A stretch of 54,056 nucleotides of DNA from an uncultured bacterium (GCA_913050245.1 CAJWZJ010000007.1:1-54056); one strand, 5' to 3'; positions 35,872-45,054 are shown, numbered from the stretch's first letter. Numbers and translations are program-made. Notes: generated by a model not told the origin, from the letters alone.

Positions 35872-37110
35872 CTAGATTATTATACCAGCAGCTACAGTGT
35901 TATTAGATTCTAAATCAATAATTATAAAAGATCCTGTTTCTTTATTTATTTTGTAAGAATCAAAACAAATATTGTCGAATACTTCTATTTCTACAATACC
36001 AATATCGTTGATGTTAATATTTTCAGCTAAATCTATATGGTCAAGATTTTTCATATCAACTTTGGATATAATATTTTTAAATATGCATTTAATTGCTTTA
36101 TGAGAATGTTTCAATAAATATTTTTTACCCTTATCAAGAGGTTCTTCGTCCATCCAGCAAATACGTGATTTAAATATATTTGAAATATTAATATTGGTTA
36201 AATTTGAGATAATATCGCCTCTGGAAATATCAATATCTTCATCCAATACAATTGTCGCGGAATCGCTATTAGATATCAAATCAACGCTACTTTCTTTAAA
36301 TATTATATCTTTAATTTTTGCGGGAAATTTAGACGGATATATTAAAACCTGTTGACCTTTTTTCAAACTTTTACCATTCAAAGTTCCCATAAAACCTCTA
36401 AAATCATTAACTTTATCATTATCGATTCTATTTACCAGTTGAACAGGAAATCTTGATACTGATAGTTCTGTATTGTCTTCATCGATGTGAGCCGTTTCAA
36501 GTAATTCGATCAAGGTTTTAGATTTATACCAAGGCATATTCTTTGATTTTGAAACAACATTATCACCATTTAATGCAGAGATTGGAATAAAATTAATTTT
36601 ATCAACTTTAGTATTTTTTGTGATACTTAAAAAATCTTTTTTGATAAAGTTAAATTGTTCTTGATTAAACTCTATTAAATCCATTTTGTTCACTGCGACA
36701 ATAATATTTCTTATTCCTAAAAGCCAAGATATATAAAAATGTCTCTTAGATTGCTCTAATACTCCCTTTCTGGCATCTATGAGAATTATAGTCAAGTCGG
36801 AATTACTAGCGCCCGTGAACATATTTCTTGTATATTGAAAATGACCTGGTGTATCTGCGATAATAAATTTTCTTATATTTGTTGAGAAATATCGATAAGC
36901 TACATCAATTGTAATACCTTGCTCTCTCTCTGCTTTTAATCCATCGGTGAAAAGTGCTAGGTTAATGCCATTTTCTGAGGAGGTAGAACTACCTTGTAGA
37001 GCTTCAATTTGATCTAAAAAAACTCCTTTTGAATCATAAAGAAGTCTGCCTATTAAAGTCGACTTACCATCATCAACACTTCCAGCTGTAGCAAACCTTA
37101 AAATATCCAT
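35872..37110 (-). CDS. cysN: Sulfate adenylyltransferase subunit 1 (GTPase)
   Basis: A 412-residue EF-Tu-like GTPase that drives APS formation by CysD. Visible motifs are GSVDDGKSTLIGRLLYDSKG (G1), DVAYRYF (switch I), DTPGHFQYTRNM (G3) and VNKMDL (G4). The beta-barrel domains follow. E. coli CysN has about 475 residues; this one ends earlier, and it has no fused APS kinase (CysC) domain such as NodQ-type proteins carry. It starts six bases downstream of cysD and belongs to cysI-cysD-cysN-trhO. Confidence 0.93.
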   Translation of the reverse strand: MDILRFATAGSVDDGKSTLIGRLLYDSKGVFLDQIEALQGSSTSSENGINLALFTDGLKAEREQGITIDVAYRYFSTNIRKFIIADTPGHFQYTRNMFTGASNSDLTIILIDARKGVLEQSKRHFYISWLLGIRNIIVAVNKMDLIEFNQEQFNFIKKDFLSITKNTKVDKINFIPISALNGDNVVSKSKNMPWYKSKTLIELLETAHIDEDNTELSVSRFPVQLVNRIDNDKVNDFRGFMGTLNGKSLKKGQQVLIYPSKFPAKIKDIIFKESSVDLISNSDSATIVLDEDIDISRGDIISNLTNINISNIFKSRICWMDEEPLDKGKKYLLKHSHKAIKCIFKNIISKVDMKNLDHIDLAENININDIGIVEIEVFDNICFDSYKINKETGSFIIIDLESNNTVAAGIII

Positions 37111-37116
37111 GAAAAT

Positions 37117-38007
37117 TTAAAAATATCCTTCTTTTTTTTTATCTTCCATACTATTTGAACCATGATCTATAATTCTTGTTTCTCTTTCGCTTCTTATTGC
37201 AGAATTAGCTTCCTTAACAATTCCTTCAATGTTATCTGCATCGGAGACGACTGCCCCAGTACAAGGCATACATCCTAGAGATCTAAATCTAGATGAAACT
37301 TCCTCAATATTTTTTTTCTGCTGTCTATTTGACTCTAATGGAATTAAATTCTTACCTTCTCTAACTAGCTTTCTTTTTTTAGCAAAGTATAGTGGAACGA
37401 TTTCTATTTTTTCTTCTTTTATGTAGTTCCATATATCGGATTCAGTCCAGCTTGATAAAGGGAATACCCTAACAGATTCTCCTTCATTAATAATTGGATT
37501 ATAATTATTCCACAACTCTGGTCTTTGTGCTTTTGGATTCCATTGGCCAAATTTGTCTCTAAATGAAAATACTCTTTCTTTGGCTCTTGATTTCTCCTCG
37601 TCCCTTCTTGCTCCACCAATAGCAGCATCAAATTTATTTATTGATAAGGCATCTAATAATGCTTGTGTTTTTAAAGCACCACAACACTTAGCAACACCAA
37701 ATTTTGCAGGGTGCATACCCTTTTCAATAGCTTTTTCATTTCTATGTATAATTAAATTTGCGCCTATTTTAGATACTAACTCGTCTCTAAATTCATACAT
37801 TTCTTTAAATTTATAACCTGTATCTACATGCAAAAGAGGGAATGGTATTTTAGAAGGATAAAAAGCTTTCTGAGCCAATCTTAGCATTACACTTGAATCC
37901 TTGCCAACAGAATACAGCATTACAGGATTAAAAAACTCAGCCACAACCTCGCGGAGTATATAAATAGATTCATTTTCTAGTTCTTGTAAGTATTTTGATA
38001 AGCTCAT
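37117..38007 (-). CDS. cysD: Sulfate adenylyltransferase subunit 2
   Basis: A 296-residue N-type ATP pyrophosphatase that makes adenosine 5'-phosphosulfate from ATP and sulfate. The PP-loop [13 protein letters not shown] lies near residue 33; [41 protein letters not shown] and MPCTGAV are conserved. Its start overlaps cysI by four bases (ATGA). With CysN it activates sulfate for assimilation. Confidence 0.95.
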   Translation of the reverse strand: MSLSKYLQELENESIYILREVVAEFFNPVMLYSVGKDSSVMLRLAQKAFYPSKIPFPLLHVDTGYKFKEMYEFRDELVSKIGANLIIHRNEKAIEKGMHPAKFGVAKCCGALKTQALLDALSINKFDAAIGGARRDEEKSRAKERVFSFRDKFGQWNPKAQRPELWNNYNPIINEGESVRVFPLSSWTESDIWNYIKEEKIEIVPLYFAKKRKLVREGKNLIPLESNRQQKKNIEEVSSRFRSLGCMPCTGAVVSDADNIEGIVKEANSAIRSERETRIIDHGSNSMEDKKKEGYF

Positions 38008-39710
38008 TTTTGAATAATTATATTTTTTTTCAAATTATCAAAATTCTGACAATTATAAAAATCTCCGAACCTTTGTATTTCTGAATCTCTATTATCTTTC
38101 CAATAATCAATCAACTTCGATATTACTTTTGGTAATTCTTCATCTTCAACCAATTCCATAAAAAGTTTATTTAGCCTAGTACCTAAATGATCCCCCCCCA
38201 GGTAGATATTATATTTTCCAAGAGTTGCTCCTATCAAGCCAAGTTCAGAAACAGGTGGTCTTGAACATGAATTAGGACAACCACTCATTCTGATTTTTAT
38301 ATCTTCATTGCCGTAGCCCATATTTTCAAGTTGCTCGAGTAATTTAGGAAGATATCTCTCAGCCTCAGCGACAGCAAGACTACAAGTAGGAAGAGCTGGG
38401 CAAGCCATGGACATTTTTTTTATAGAGCTATATTTTTCATGAGTATCAATATTATACTTCTCAAATAGTTCTTTTATTGCATCAACATCATTTTTATCAA
38501 TATTGACTAGTATTAAGTCTTGCGTTGCTGTTAATCTGGTCTCAATGTTAAATTTTTTAATTATTTCTTTCAAGCCTGTCTTAAGCTTTATTTTTTTGGT
38601 GTCACCAATTCTTCCATTTTCAATAAATATTCCACAAAAAAATTTATTTTTATCTGGTTGTTGGTGCCAACCATAAAAATCATCAATTTCTTTAATTGAA
38701 AATTTAATAAATTTATCAAGTTTAAAGTCTAGAAATCTTTCAACCTCTTTCCTAAACTTATCAACTCCCCATTCTTCGAGTAGATATTTCATTCTTGCCC
38801 TTTTTCTATTTGTTCTACAACCATGATTTCTTTGTACCATTAAGATAGCTCTTACTACTTTTATTACATGATCTTCATTCTTACACATTCCTAATTCGTC
38901 AGCTAATCTGGGGAAAGTTTGTGCTTGGTTATGATGACTCCCTAATCCTCCACCTACTAAAATATTAAAACCAATTAGTTCGTTATCCTTCGAAAAAATT
39001 GGGATAATACCTATATCTTGCGTATAAACATCTATTGAATTATCAGATTGGTGCCCTACCCCGATTTTAAACTTTCTTGGTAGATAGTTTTCACCATATA
39101 AATCATCTTTCTCAATTTTTTTTTGATTAATGTTTGTTGTATATTTTTCATCATCTACCCATATCTCGTAATATCCTTTTGATTTTGCGAGTGTAGCCTT
39201 ATCTATTTCCGTGGCTAAATATGATGCATCATAGTAATAAGAAGATCTTAAATCTGAGATTGGAGAAGCGACAGTATTTCTATTTATATCACCACATGCC
39301 CCATAAGAAGATATTAACTTAGAATTCATTGCGTTAACTGCATTCCAAAGATTTTTTTTGCCTATTCCATGAAATTGGAAGCACTCCCTAGTTGTAATTC
39401 TAAGTGTTCCATTAGCCCAGTTGGTACTAATTTCATCAAGTATCTCCCATTGATCAGGCGATATGTTTCCGCCACCAGGATTTTTAGTTCTTATCATAAA
39501 ACTATAAAGTCTATCTTTTTTTTGCTTAATTAATTCTTTTCTTTTATCTCTATCATCTTGTTGATAAATTCCATGAAACTTAAGAACCTGCTCATTGTCT
39601 TTTGTAAATTTATTTAATTCTGAGTCATGCAATTCTTGTTTTATTGTTCCACGCAAACCATTTGATTGCTCTTTTATATATTCATTTTTTACTTTTTTAA
39701 TTTCTGACAT
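38004..39710 (-). CDS. cysI: Assimilatory sulfite reductase hemoprotein
   Basis: A 568-residue siroheme enzyme reducing sulfite to sulfide. The [4Fe-4S]/siroheme ligands are the C-x5-C in [21 protein letters not shown] and the C-x3-C in [38 protein letters not shown] and [14 protein letters not shown] are substrate-site arginines and landmarks. No CysJ flavoprotein is in the window; the electron donor could be the ferredoxin at 33199 or a CysJ elsewhere. GAGGTG precedes the ATG. Codes for the first gene of a minus-strand sulfur operon that faces the permease/cysH operon. Confidence 0.95.
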   Translation of the reverse strand: MSEIKKVKNEYIKEQSNGLRGTIKQELHDSELNKFTKDNEQVLKFHGIYQQDDRDKRKELIKQKKDRLYSFMIRTKNPGGGNISPDQWEILDEISTNWANGTLRITTRECFQFHGIGKKNLWNAVNAMNSKLISSYGACGDINRNTVASPISDLRSSYYYDASYLATEIDKATLAKSKGYYEIWVDDEKYTTNINQKKIEKDDLYGENYLPRKFKIGVGHQSDNSIDVYTQDIGIIPIFSKDNELIGFNILVGGGLGSHHNQAQTFPRLADELGMCKNEDHVIKVVRAILMVQRNHGCRTNRKRARMKYLLEEWGVDKFRKEVERFLDFKLDKFIKFSIKEIDDFYGWHQQPDKNKFFCGIFIENGRIGDTKKIKLKTGLKEIIKKFNIETRLTATQDLILVNIDKNDVDAIKELFEKYNIDTHEKYSSIKKMSMACPALPTCSLAVAEAERYLPKLLEQLENMGYGNEDIKIRMSGCPNSCSRPPVSELGLIGATLGKYNIYLGGDHLGTRLNKLFMELVEDEELPKVISKLIDYWKDNRDSEIQRFGDFYNCQNFDNLKKNIIIQK

Positions 39711-39738
39711 TGGTCACCTCTAACAAAAAGAGAAAATT

Positions 39739-39747
39739 ATTATAACA
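39739..39747 (-). promoter_or_regulatory. Extended -10 promoter of cysI
   Basis: Read on the minus strand, TGTTATAAT has a perfect TATAAT with the extended TG one base before it. The distance to the cysI ATG is about 30 bases, giving a short leader. The -35 is poor, which is what one expects at an activated promoter and would fit a CysB-like regulator binding upstream (see 39784-39822). Confidence 0.4.
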
Positions 39748-39783
39748 AGACCACATGTAAAGAATAGAGATTACTAAAAAGAT

Positions 39784-39822
39784 ATCACGTTACCAAAAAG
39801 TGATTGGTTATTTTTAAGTAAC
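39784..39822. promoter_or_regulatory. Dyad-symmetric region between cysI and the permease gene
   Basis: Overlapping inverted repeats lie in the 159-base gap between divergent sulfur operons: ATCAC (39784-39788) with GTGAT (39800-39804), ACCAA (39792-39796) with TTGGT (39804-39808), and GTTAC (39789-39793) with GTAAC (39818-39822). This is a candidate activator or repressor site for both directions. No regulator gene is nearby. The rest of the gap is AT-rich without other visible structure. Confidence 0.35.
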
Positions 39823-39869
39823 TATCTTTTTATTGAATTAATTTAGCATTATATTTGTAAATTAATTTT

Positions 39870-40853
39870 ATGGAATTTTATTTTTTATTCTTTTTTGTTT
39901 TTCTACTTGCGGTTAATGTAGGTGCTAATAACGCAGGTGCATGTATGGCAACTTGCTTTGGATCAAAAACATTAACAAAGAGAAGTAGTCTTTTATTAGT
40001 ATTTATTTTTTTCTTCATTGGAAGTTTATTATTTGGACAAGAAGTAATTAAAACCCTAAGTGAAGGTATAGTCCCAAAAACATTAGTAAAAGAAAACAAC
40101 TCTTTAATATTTATAACTTTGATTATCCCAATGAGTGCAATACTAGTTGCAAACATAATTAAAATTCCAATAGCTACAACACATGCAGTTGTTGCAAGTT
40201 TTATTGGTATTGGAATTGCGAACAATAATATTCAGAAAGAAAGTGTTTCATTGATAATAACATGGTGGCTAATTACACCTGTACTAATGTTTATCATTAA
40301 TTTTTTAATTGGAAAGTTTGTGTATTATAAAATTGTAAAATATTTATTAGAACTATCTGGTCACAGTATAAAAAAGAAAAAATTTGATAAAATTCTAAGA
40401 ATTTTTTTAATTTTATCCGCCTGCATTTTAGCTTTATCAGCTGGTGCTAATAATTCTGCAAATGCGGTTGCACCACTAGTTGCGCTAGAAATAAATTCAA
40501 CTTTTGAAGCTGCAATTATAGCAGGAATAGCGATGTCTTTTGGAAGCCTGTTCTTTGGCGGAAGAATAATAGACTCTATGGCAAACGATATCACGGATAT
40601 ATCAATTTTAAGAGCTGTATCGGTTCAAACTACTGGGGGAATATTGTTAGTTATAGCTTCTGTAGCTGGAATACCTATATCATTAGCAGAAATAATAACC
40701 TCAGGCATAATTGGATTTTCTTGTTCTAATTTAGGATGGAAAAAAACTTTTGCGAACTCAAATATTGTAAAAATTCTAAAATTCTGGGTTGCAGGCCCCA
40801 TAATTTGTATTTTATTATCATATTTAATATCTTTATTAATGGGGAATTATTGA
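39870..40853 (+). CDS. PiT-family permease, probably sulfate permease CysP
   Basis: A 327-residue inner membrane protein with about ten helices and the two PiT family signatures: LAVNVGANNAGACMATCFGS near residue 13 and LALSAGANNSANAVAPLV near residue 190. PiT proteins are usually phosphate carriers, but the Bacillus CysP branch moves sulfate. It sits head to head with cysI and three bases upstream of cysH, so sulfate is much the more likely substrate; no CysUWA/Sbp ABC genes are present. No long N- or C-terminal PhoU-related sequence follows. Confidence 0.8.
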   Translation: MEFYFLFFFVFLLAVNVGANNAGACMATCFGSKTLTKRSSLLLVFIFFFIGSLLFGQEVIKTLSEGIVPKTLVKENNSLIFITLIIPMSAILVANIIKIPIATTHAVVASFIGIGIANNNIQKESVSLIITWWLITPVLMFIINFLIGKFVYYKIVKYLLELSGHSIKKKKFDKILRIFLILSACILALSAGANNSANAVAPLVALEINSTFEAAIIAGIAMSFGSLFFGGRIIDSMANDITDISILRAVSVQTTGGILLVIASVAGIPISLAEIITSGIIGFSCSNLGWKKTFANSNIVKILKFWVAGPIICILLSYLISLLMGNY

Positions 40854-40856
40854 TAA

Positions 40857-41477
40857 ATGAAAATTGACTTAAGAAGTTTAAACAAAGAATTTAAAGATAG
40901 AAATCCAAGCGAGATTATTCAATGGGTTTTAAAAAATTATTCAAAACCTTTGCTTACAACTAATTTTAGACCTTATGAAATAGCTATTATATATCTTTGT
41001 ATTTTGGAAAATAAAAATATTGATGTTCTTTGGTGTGATACTGGATACAATACTAAAGAAATATATATTTATGCTGAAAATTTAATAAAAAATCTTAAAC
41101 TTAATATCCATCTATATATTCCAAAACAGACTAGGGAGCACAGAATGGCATTAATGGGAAAAGTTCCGTCAATTAATGATAGTGATCATAAATTATTTAC
41201 TGAACAAGTTAAGTTAGAGCCTTTCAGAAGGGCAATGGCAGAAATCAAACCAGATGCTTGGATAACAAATCTAAGAAGAGGACAAACTAATTTTAGAGAT
41301 TCTCTAGATATATTTAGTATGGATGACAAAGGTCTTATAAAAATTAGTCCTTTTTATTATTGGAGTGATAAAGATTTAGATATCTATATGAAAGAAAATA
41401 ATTTAATTAATGAATACAACTATTATGATCCTACAAAAGTCGATGATAATAGAGAATGTGGTTTACATTTAGACTAA
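40857..41477 (+). CDS. cysH: Phosphoadenylylsulfate (PAPS) reductase-type CysH
   Basis: A 206-residue thiol-dependent reductase that makes sulfite. The N-type PP-loop is degenerate (LLTTNFRPYEIAII), LWCDTGYNTKEIY is present, and the catalytic cysteine is Cys201 in RECGLH at the extreme C-terminus. There are no CC..C-x-x-C iron-sulfur cysteines, which are the mark of APS reductases, so PAPS should be the substrate. PAPS needs APS kinase (CysC), and I find none in the window. The gene is shorter than E. coli CysH (244). It follows the permease closely and its end overlaps the next gene by four bases tail to tail. Confidence 0.85.
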   Translation: MKIDLRSLNKEFKDRNPSEIIQWVLKNYSKPLLTTNFRPYEIAIIYLCILENKNIDVLWCDTGYNTKEIYIYAENLIKNLKLNIHLYIPKQTREHRMALMGKVPSINDSDHKLFTEQVKLEPFRRAMAEIKPDAWITNLRRGQTNFRDSLDIFSMDDKGLIKISPFYYWSDKDLDIYMKENNLINEYNYYDPTKVDDNRECGLHLD

Positions 41478-42445
41478 TTAACTTCTTTTGCTTCGGATAA
41501 ATCTTCTGGTAAAAAAATGCTCCCAATCGGTAACAAGAGCGCGTCACCTAAAACTGTTATGACTCTAAAAATTATTATCCCTATGGTAGGATCATCAGGG
41601 CCAAATATAGGTGACAATAGAGTTATTACAATAAATTCTCTCACTCCGATTCCGCCAGGCGCCCCAGGAATTACGAACATGCCTAACCAAGTAATAGTGA
41701 ATAAAGCAATAACATATAAGAAGGTTATATCCATTCCTAGCAGAGTATGAAATACAAAAAATTCTACGAGCCCCATTCCATAGAAGAAGCCTAAGAGTAA
41801 CAAAATTAGTTTTAACAACCTCATTAAATTTCCCTTATTAAAAGATGATTTATAATTTTTAAGGGCCTTCAATAAATAAAATGCAATAGCAATTGCACCA
41901 AAAACCATAATTCCCAATGAAAATCCTTTAAGCTTTCCACCAGAAAAATCTCTTATTTCACTAATCAATTCATCTGATAATGAAAATGAACCTGTTAAGG
42001 TAGATACTAAGACTATCACTATACCTATCAAAACCATAAAAACTATTTCAAGAAAATAACTTTGAACAACATTACTTTTAGATGGTCCAAGTTGAGTTGC
42101 AAAATATATCCTTGCAATAACATGCATGAGATTTGATGGAATATATTTATATATTTGGGTTTTAGTATAAATTCCAATTATTCTCCATTTTGGCAATTCA
42201 GATCCATGAAGAAGTTCCAACATATATCTCCAGCCGGTTGCTAAGAAGCCCATCAATAAGACATAGATTGCAATAAAAAAGATAATATATGGAATCCAAC
42301 TATAGCTTACTTTTGCTTTTGCAGCTTCTAAATCAATATTAATTACATTTTGATAGACAAAATAAAGGGCAGCGGCGCTAATAATCCAGCCTAATATTTC
42401 AATAATTTTTTTCTTAAAGGGCTTTTTTACACTATCTTTTGACAT
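41474..42445 (-). CDS. Lysylphosphatidylglycerol synthase/UPF0104-type flippase-like membrane protein
   Basis: A 323-residue inner membrane protein with about eight helices and the landmarks of the LPG_synthase_TM/UPF0104 family (AglD/YbhN-like): an opening ILGWIISAAALYFVYQNV, WRYMLELLHG, KYIPSNLMHVIARIYFA, and APGGIGVREFIVI. The glycine-rich sequence WLGMFVIPGAPGGIGVRE is the family's best-kept motif. Members are linked to lipid-sugar or polyprenyl handling. The substrate is unknown. It is alone on its strand. Confidence 0.8.
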   Translation of the reverse strand: MSKDSVKKPFKKKIIEILGWIISAAALYFVYQNVINIDLEAAKAKVSYSWIPYIIFFIAIYVLLMGFLATGWRYMLELLHGSELPKWRIIGIYTKTQIYKYIPSNLMHVIARIYFATQLGPSKSNVVQSYFLEIVFMVLIGIVIVLVSTLTGSFSLSDELISEIRDFSGGKLKGFSLGIMVFGAIAIAFYLLKALKNYKSSFNKGNLMRLLKLILLLLGFFYGMGLVEFFVFHTLLGMDITFLYVIALFTITWLGMFVIPGAPGGIGVREFIVITLLSPIFGPDDPTIGIIIFRVITVLGDALLLPIGSIFLPEDLSEAKEVN

Positions 42446-42555
42446 AAAAATTCCAGGATTTCATCAATCATACTATATAAAAACGTAAAAATAAACAATT
42501 TATTAAGTTTTTGGTATGATTTTTGACGTATATTTGATAATATTAGATATGTATA

Positions 42556-42571
42556 GTTACCAAAAGGTTAC
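42556..42571. promoter_or_regulatory. GTTACCAAAAGGTTAC motif upstream of a membrane gene
   Basis: The 16 bases contain GTTAC twice in the same orientation and are also close to an inverted repeat. The first ten bases GTTACCAAAA recur exactly in the sulfur control region (39789-39798). It sits about 35-50 bases before the start of the Yip1-like gene, inside the 140-base divergent gap with the UPF0104 gene. It could be an operator or a chance match in an AT-rich region. Confidence 0.25.
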
Positions 42572-42605
42572 TATTAATTTTTATTAATTGGGGAAAAAAC
42601 AAAAA

Positions 42606-43166
42606 ATGCTAATTAATCTATTGTCGACTTTTTTCTTTTCAAATAAGTTTTTTCTATCAATTTCAACAAATAAAAATTATATTAGTTCAGCAAAGGCCTT
42701 GTATATAATAATCGTTGCAACTGCTTTAGATGACATTGCGTATTATATTTTTGATAATAAATATGCTTTAAGTAATTTTAGCTTCATCTTTTATATATCA
42801 GAAATTTTTATATCGATTTTTCTTCTAAGTTTTTTTGCAAGAATAATGGGGGCAGGTGCAAAGGTTTCTCAATTTTCAACGATTATGAAATCTTACTCTT
42901 ACAGCCTTTCTCCAGTTATATTCGGTTCAATATTGTTAATATTAATTTCATCAATTACAAATCTAAATACAATGTATCCAAAGGCAGTTTCAATAGGAGC
43001 TCTTATCGTTCTTATGGGCTGGATGTGGATTTGTCAGTTCATAATGATTCAAACTATTTTTTCAAGACTTGGCTTTATTGCAAGACTATTTTTATTTTCT
43101 ATATCTGTTTCAACATATTATGGAATTGATGTTTTTAAAAAATATTTTTATACATCTATCATGTAA
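42606..43166 (+). CDS. Yip1-like multi-pass membrane protein
   Basis: About 186 residues with five membrane helices (near 26-46, 62-82, 104-128, 135-155 and 160-175, counted from the ATG). The frame opens at a TTG at 42588 just after TTAATTGG; the ATG at 42606 gives MLINLLSTFFF and is my choice, but neither has a strong ribosome binding site. The pattern of an amphipathic start, a repeated helix pair and IQTIFSRLGF at the end resembles bacterial Yip1-domain proteins; I am not certain. Function unknown. Confidence 0.6.
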   Translation: MLINLLSTFFFSNKFFLSISTNKNYISSAKALYIIIVATALDDIAYYIFDNKYALSNFSFIFYISEIFISIFLLSFFARIMGAGAKVSQFSTIMKSYSYSLSPVIFGSILLILISSITNLNTMYPKAVSIGALIVLMGWMWICQFIMIQTIFSRLGFIARLFLFSISVSTYYGIDVFKKYFYTSIM

Positions 43167-43169
43167 TGA

Positions 43170-43904
43170 TTATCTTTTCTTGTCGGGATCCCAATAATCT
43201 ACGATTCTGAATGTGTCTACAATGTACTGTAAATTCTCAACAAATATTTTGGACTCCTCATATATCGCATATGCTATCTCGGGAGTCAAAATTAATTTAT
43301 CATTTTCTACTTTTTTTATTCTATTGTGCATAGATGAAATTATTTTTGCAGCAATTAAATTGTGATCTTTTATCTCAATATCAGAAATATCTATTTGAAA
43401 TTTTTTATTTACAGCTAAACCGAGATCTGAGTTATCTTTGATTTCCTTATCTATAAAATTTAGAATTAAATTAAAATTATCAATAATTCTATAACACCTT
43501 CTAGGAGGATGGACTTCGAAAGTTATCAACGGCTCTTCACCACAATAGCTGTGAACATATCCTGAATCGTAATGGAAAAAATTATTATTATTCCTTGAAT
43601 TTTTTAGAGCTTCTCCAACATTATTTAGTTGAGAATCTAATAAATTATTTCTTGGGTTATTCAATTTCTGATTAACCCAATATGTAATAGTCTCAACAAA
43701 AAAAGGATCCATTAAAACATTTGGATCATGTTCTAATGCCCAAAATAAATACTTAGGTTTTTTTGTTACTATATATCTATTAATTAATATATGACGAGAA
43801 AAGCAGTTTTTGTCTAAGGTATTAGGATAAAAAGATTCATTATCACCATTTTCGTATTTGTTTTGCTGAAGATCAAAAGGGATATAATTGAATTCCGTTT
43901 TCAA
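43170..43904 (-). CDS. Hypothetical soluble protein
   Basis: A 244-residue protein that I do not recognise. It has no signal peptide or membrane helix. The composition is acidic and asparagine-rich, with aromatic-rich stretches (EFNYIPFDLQQNKY, YWVNQKL, HPPRRCYRIIDNFNLILNF). Several helices are likely in the second half. It is two bases downstream of the next gene (43907) on the same strand, so the two are probably read together. Nothing in the context gives a function. Confidence 0.65.
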   Translation of the reverse strand: MKTEFNYIPFDLQQNKYENGDNESFYPNTLDKNCFSRHILINRYIVTKKPKYLFWALEHDPNVLMDPFFVETITYWVNQKLNNPRNNLLDSQLNNVGEALKNSRNNNNFFHYDSGYVHSYCGEEPLITFEVHPPRRCYRIIDNFNLILNFIDKEIKDNSDLGLAVNKKFQIDISDIEIKDHNLIAAKIISSMHNRIKKVENDKLILTPEIAYAIYEESKIFVENLQYIVDTFRIVDYWDPDKKR

Positions 43905-43906
43905 TT

Positions 43907-44449
43907 CTAATTAGCCGTTATCAAATATAAGCAATTATTTTTAACATCTAAGCCTTGAGGCTTATAAAAATTATAGTAAACATACTTATTAGATTTTGAA
44001 TTCCAAGTCAAAGATGAACTTATACTATTATTTTCAGTTGATGCATAATGTTTTCCATTCTGACCAAGCGAGAAATATTTAAGTTTTTTACAATTTTTAA
44101 CACCATTGGAGAAATATGCCATTAATACCACTTCTCCATTTTGATTAGCTCCATAGATTCTCTTAATATTATCAATATCCTCAAGTGAAGATTGTTGAGA
44201 ATCAAATAAAAGTTCAATATTTATTAATTGATTTAAAATTTCATTTTCAGCTTCACTAGGTTTATTAATTTTATCTATTTCAATCTTTGAACCAAAGGAG
44301 ACTCCATCTATTATATCTTGCTTGTCTGCTATTAAATCATGATTTGAATTTTTCATAATAAAAATTAAAGAAATAATTATCATTAGCAAAATATATGCAG
44401 CTGGAGTAATAACCCATTTAAAATCCCTAATTAAATATTTTAACCTCAT
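43907..44449 (-). CDS. Membrane-anchored hypothetical protein
   Basis: A 180-residue protein with one N-terminal membrane helix (VITPAAYILLMIIISLIFIM, about residues 13-32) preceded by basic residues, so the rest is in the periplasm. The outer part contains asparagine- and serine-rich repeats and two cysteines (KNCKKLKYF and KNNCLYLI), possibly a disulfide. I do not recognise it. It lies ten bases downstream of ppiB and just upstream of the 244-residue protein, suggesting one transcript. Confidence 0.65.
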   Translation of the reverse strand: MRLKYLIRDFKWVITPAAYILLMIIISLIFIMKNSNHDLIADKQDIIDGVSFGSKIEIDKINKPSEAENEILNQLINIELLFDSQQSSLEDIDNIKRIYGANQNGEVVLMAYFSNGVKNCKKLKYFSLGQNGKHYASTENNSISSSLTWNSKSNKYVYYNFYKPQGLDVKNNCLYLITAN

Positions 44450-44459
44450 AAAATAACCT

Positions 44460-44927
44460 CTATTCTTTAGTTGGCCTCACTTTTATCATTTTGTCAGGGT
44501 CCTGCACCATGCCGCTTTGATCAATTCCCTTCTTTAGAGAATCTATATGTTCCATACCATCTACTACTTCTCCCCAAATTGTATATTGCCCATCGAGCCA
44601 ACTAGCATCATTGTAGCATATAAAAAATTGAGAATTTGCACTGTTTGGATCACTAGATCTTGCCATAGATGCAATACCTCTTGTATGTTTTTCATCACTA
44701 AATTCTTGTTTTAAGTTTGGCTTATCAGAGGAACCTGTTCCTGTTCCTGTGGGATCTCCGGTTTGAGCCATGAAATCTGGAATAACTCTGTGAAACACAA
44801 CACCATCATAAAATCCTTCATCCGCCAACTCAACAATTCTTGTCACATGGTTAGGCGCTAAATCAGGACGAAGCTTGATTTTTACATTGCCAGATTCTAA
44901 CTCAATTAATATATGTGTATATTCCAT
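44460..44927 (-). CDS. ppiB: Cyclophilin-type peptidyl-prolyl isomerase
   Basis: A 155-residue cytoplasmic cyclophilin (no signal peptide) that speeds proline isomerisation in protein folding. The active site is intact: FHRVIPDFMAQTGDPTGTGTG, with Arg and Phe, then QFFICY, W in DASWLDGQYTIWG and the H/R region HTRGIASMARSSDP. GAGG precedes the ATG by seven bases. Codon use suggests good expression. Two unknown genes follow on the same strand. Confidence 0.95.
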   Translation of the reverse strand: MEYTHILIELESGNVKIKLRPDLAPNHVTRIVELADEGFYDGVVFHRVIPDFMAQTGDPTGTGTGSSDKPNLKQEFSDEKHTRGIASMARSSDPNSANSQFFICYNDASWLDGQYTIWGEVVDGMEHIDSLKKGIDQSGMVQDPDKMIKVRPTKE

Positions 44928-45034
44928 AATAAACCTCGGTCGTATTTAATAGATAAATAAATATATATTTTTTTGTTACATTTTGAAAGGTTTTATTATC
45001 TTTAATTTAATCTATATCATAGTATAATTAATGC

Positions 45035-45054
45035 TATAAGGTCGCACCCTTATA
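45035..45054. promoter_or_regulatory. Inverted repeat at the acyl-CoA dehydrogenase promoter
   Basis: TATAAGG and CCTTATA form a perfect seven-base inverted repeat around TCGCAC. Two TATAAT boxes flank or overlap it (45023-45028 and 45051-45056), so a protein binding here would sit on the start of transcription. It lies 32 bases before the acyl-CoA dehydrogenase ATG, whose ribosome binding site is GGAGG at 45074-45078. A repressor operator (TetR-like or similar) or a leader hairpin is possible. Confidence 0.45.

Noticed and set aside
39711-39869. SAM or cobalamin riboswitch before cysI
   Set aside because: The gap has short dyads only; none of the conserved cores of these riboswitches is visible, and the promoter gives a leader of only about 20 bases.
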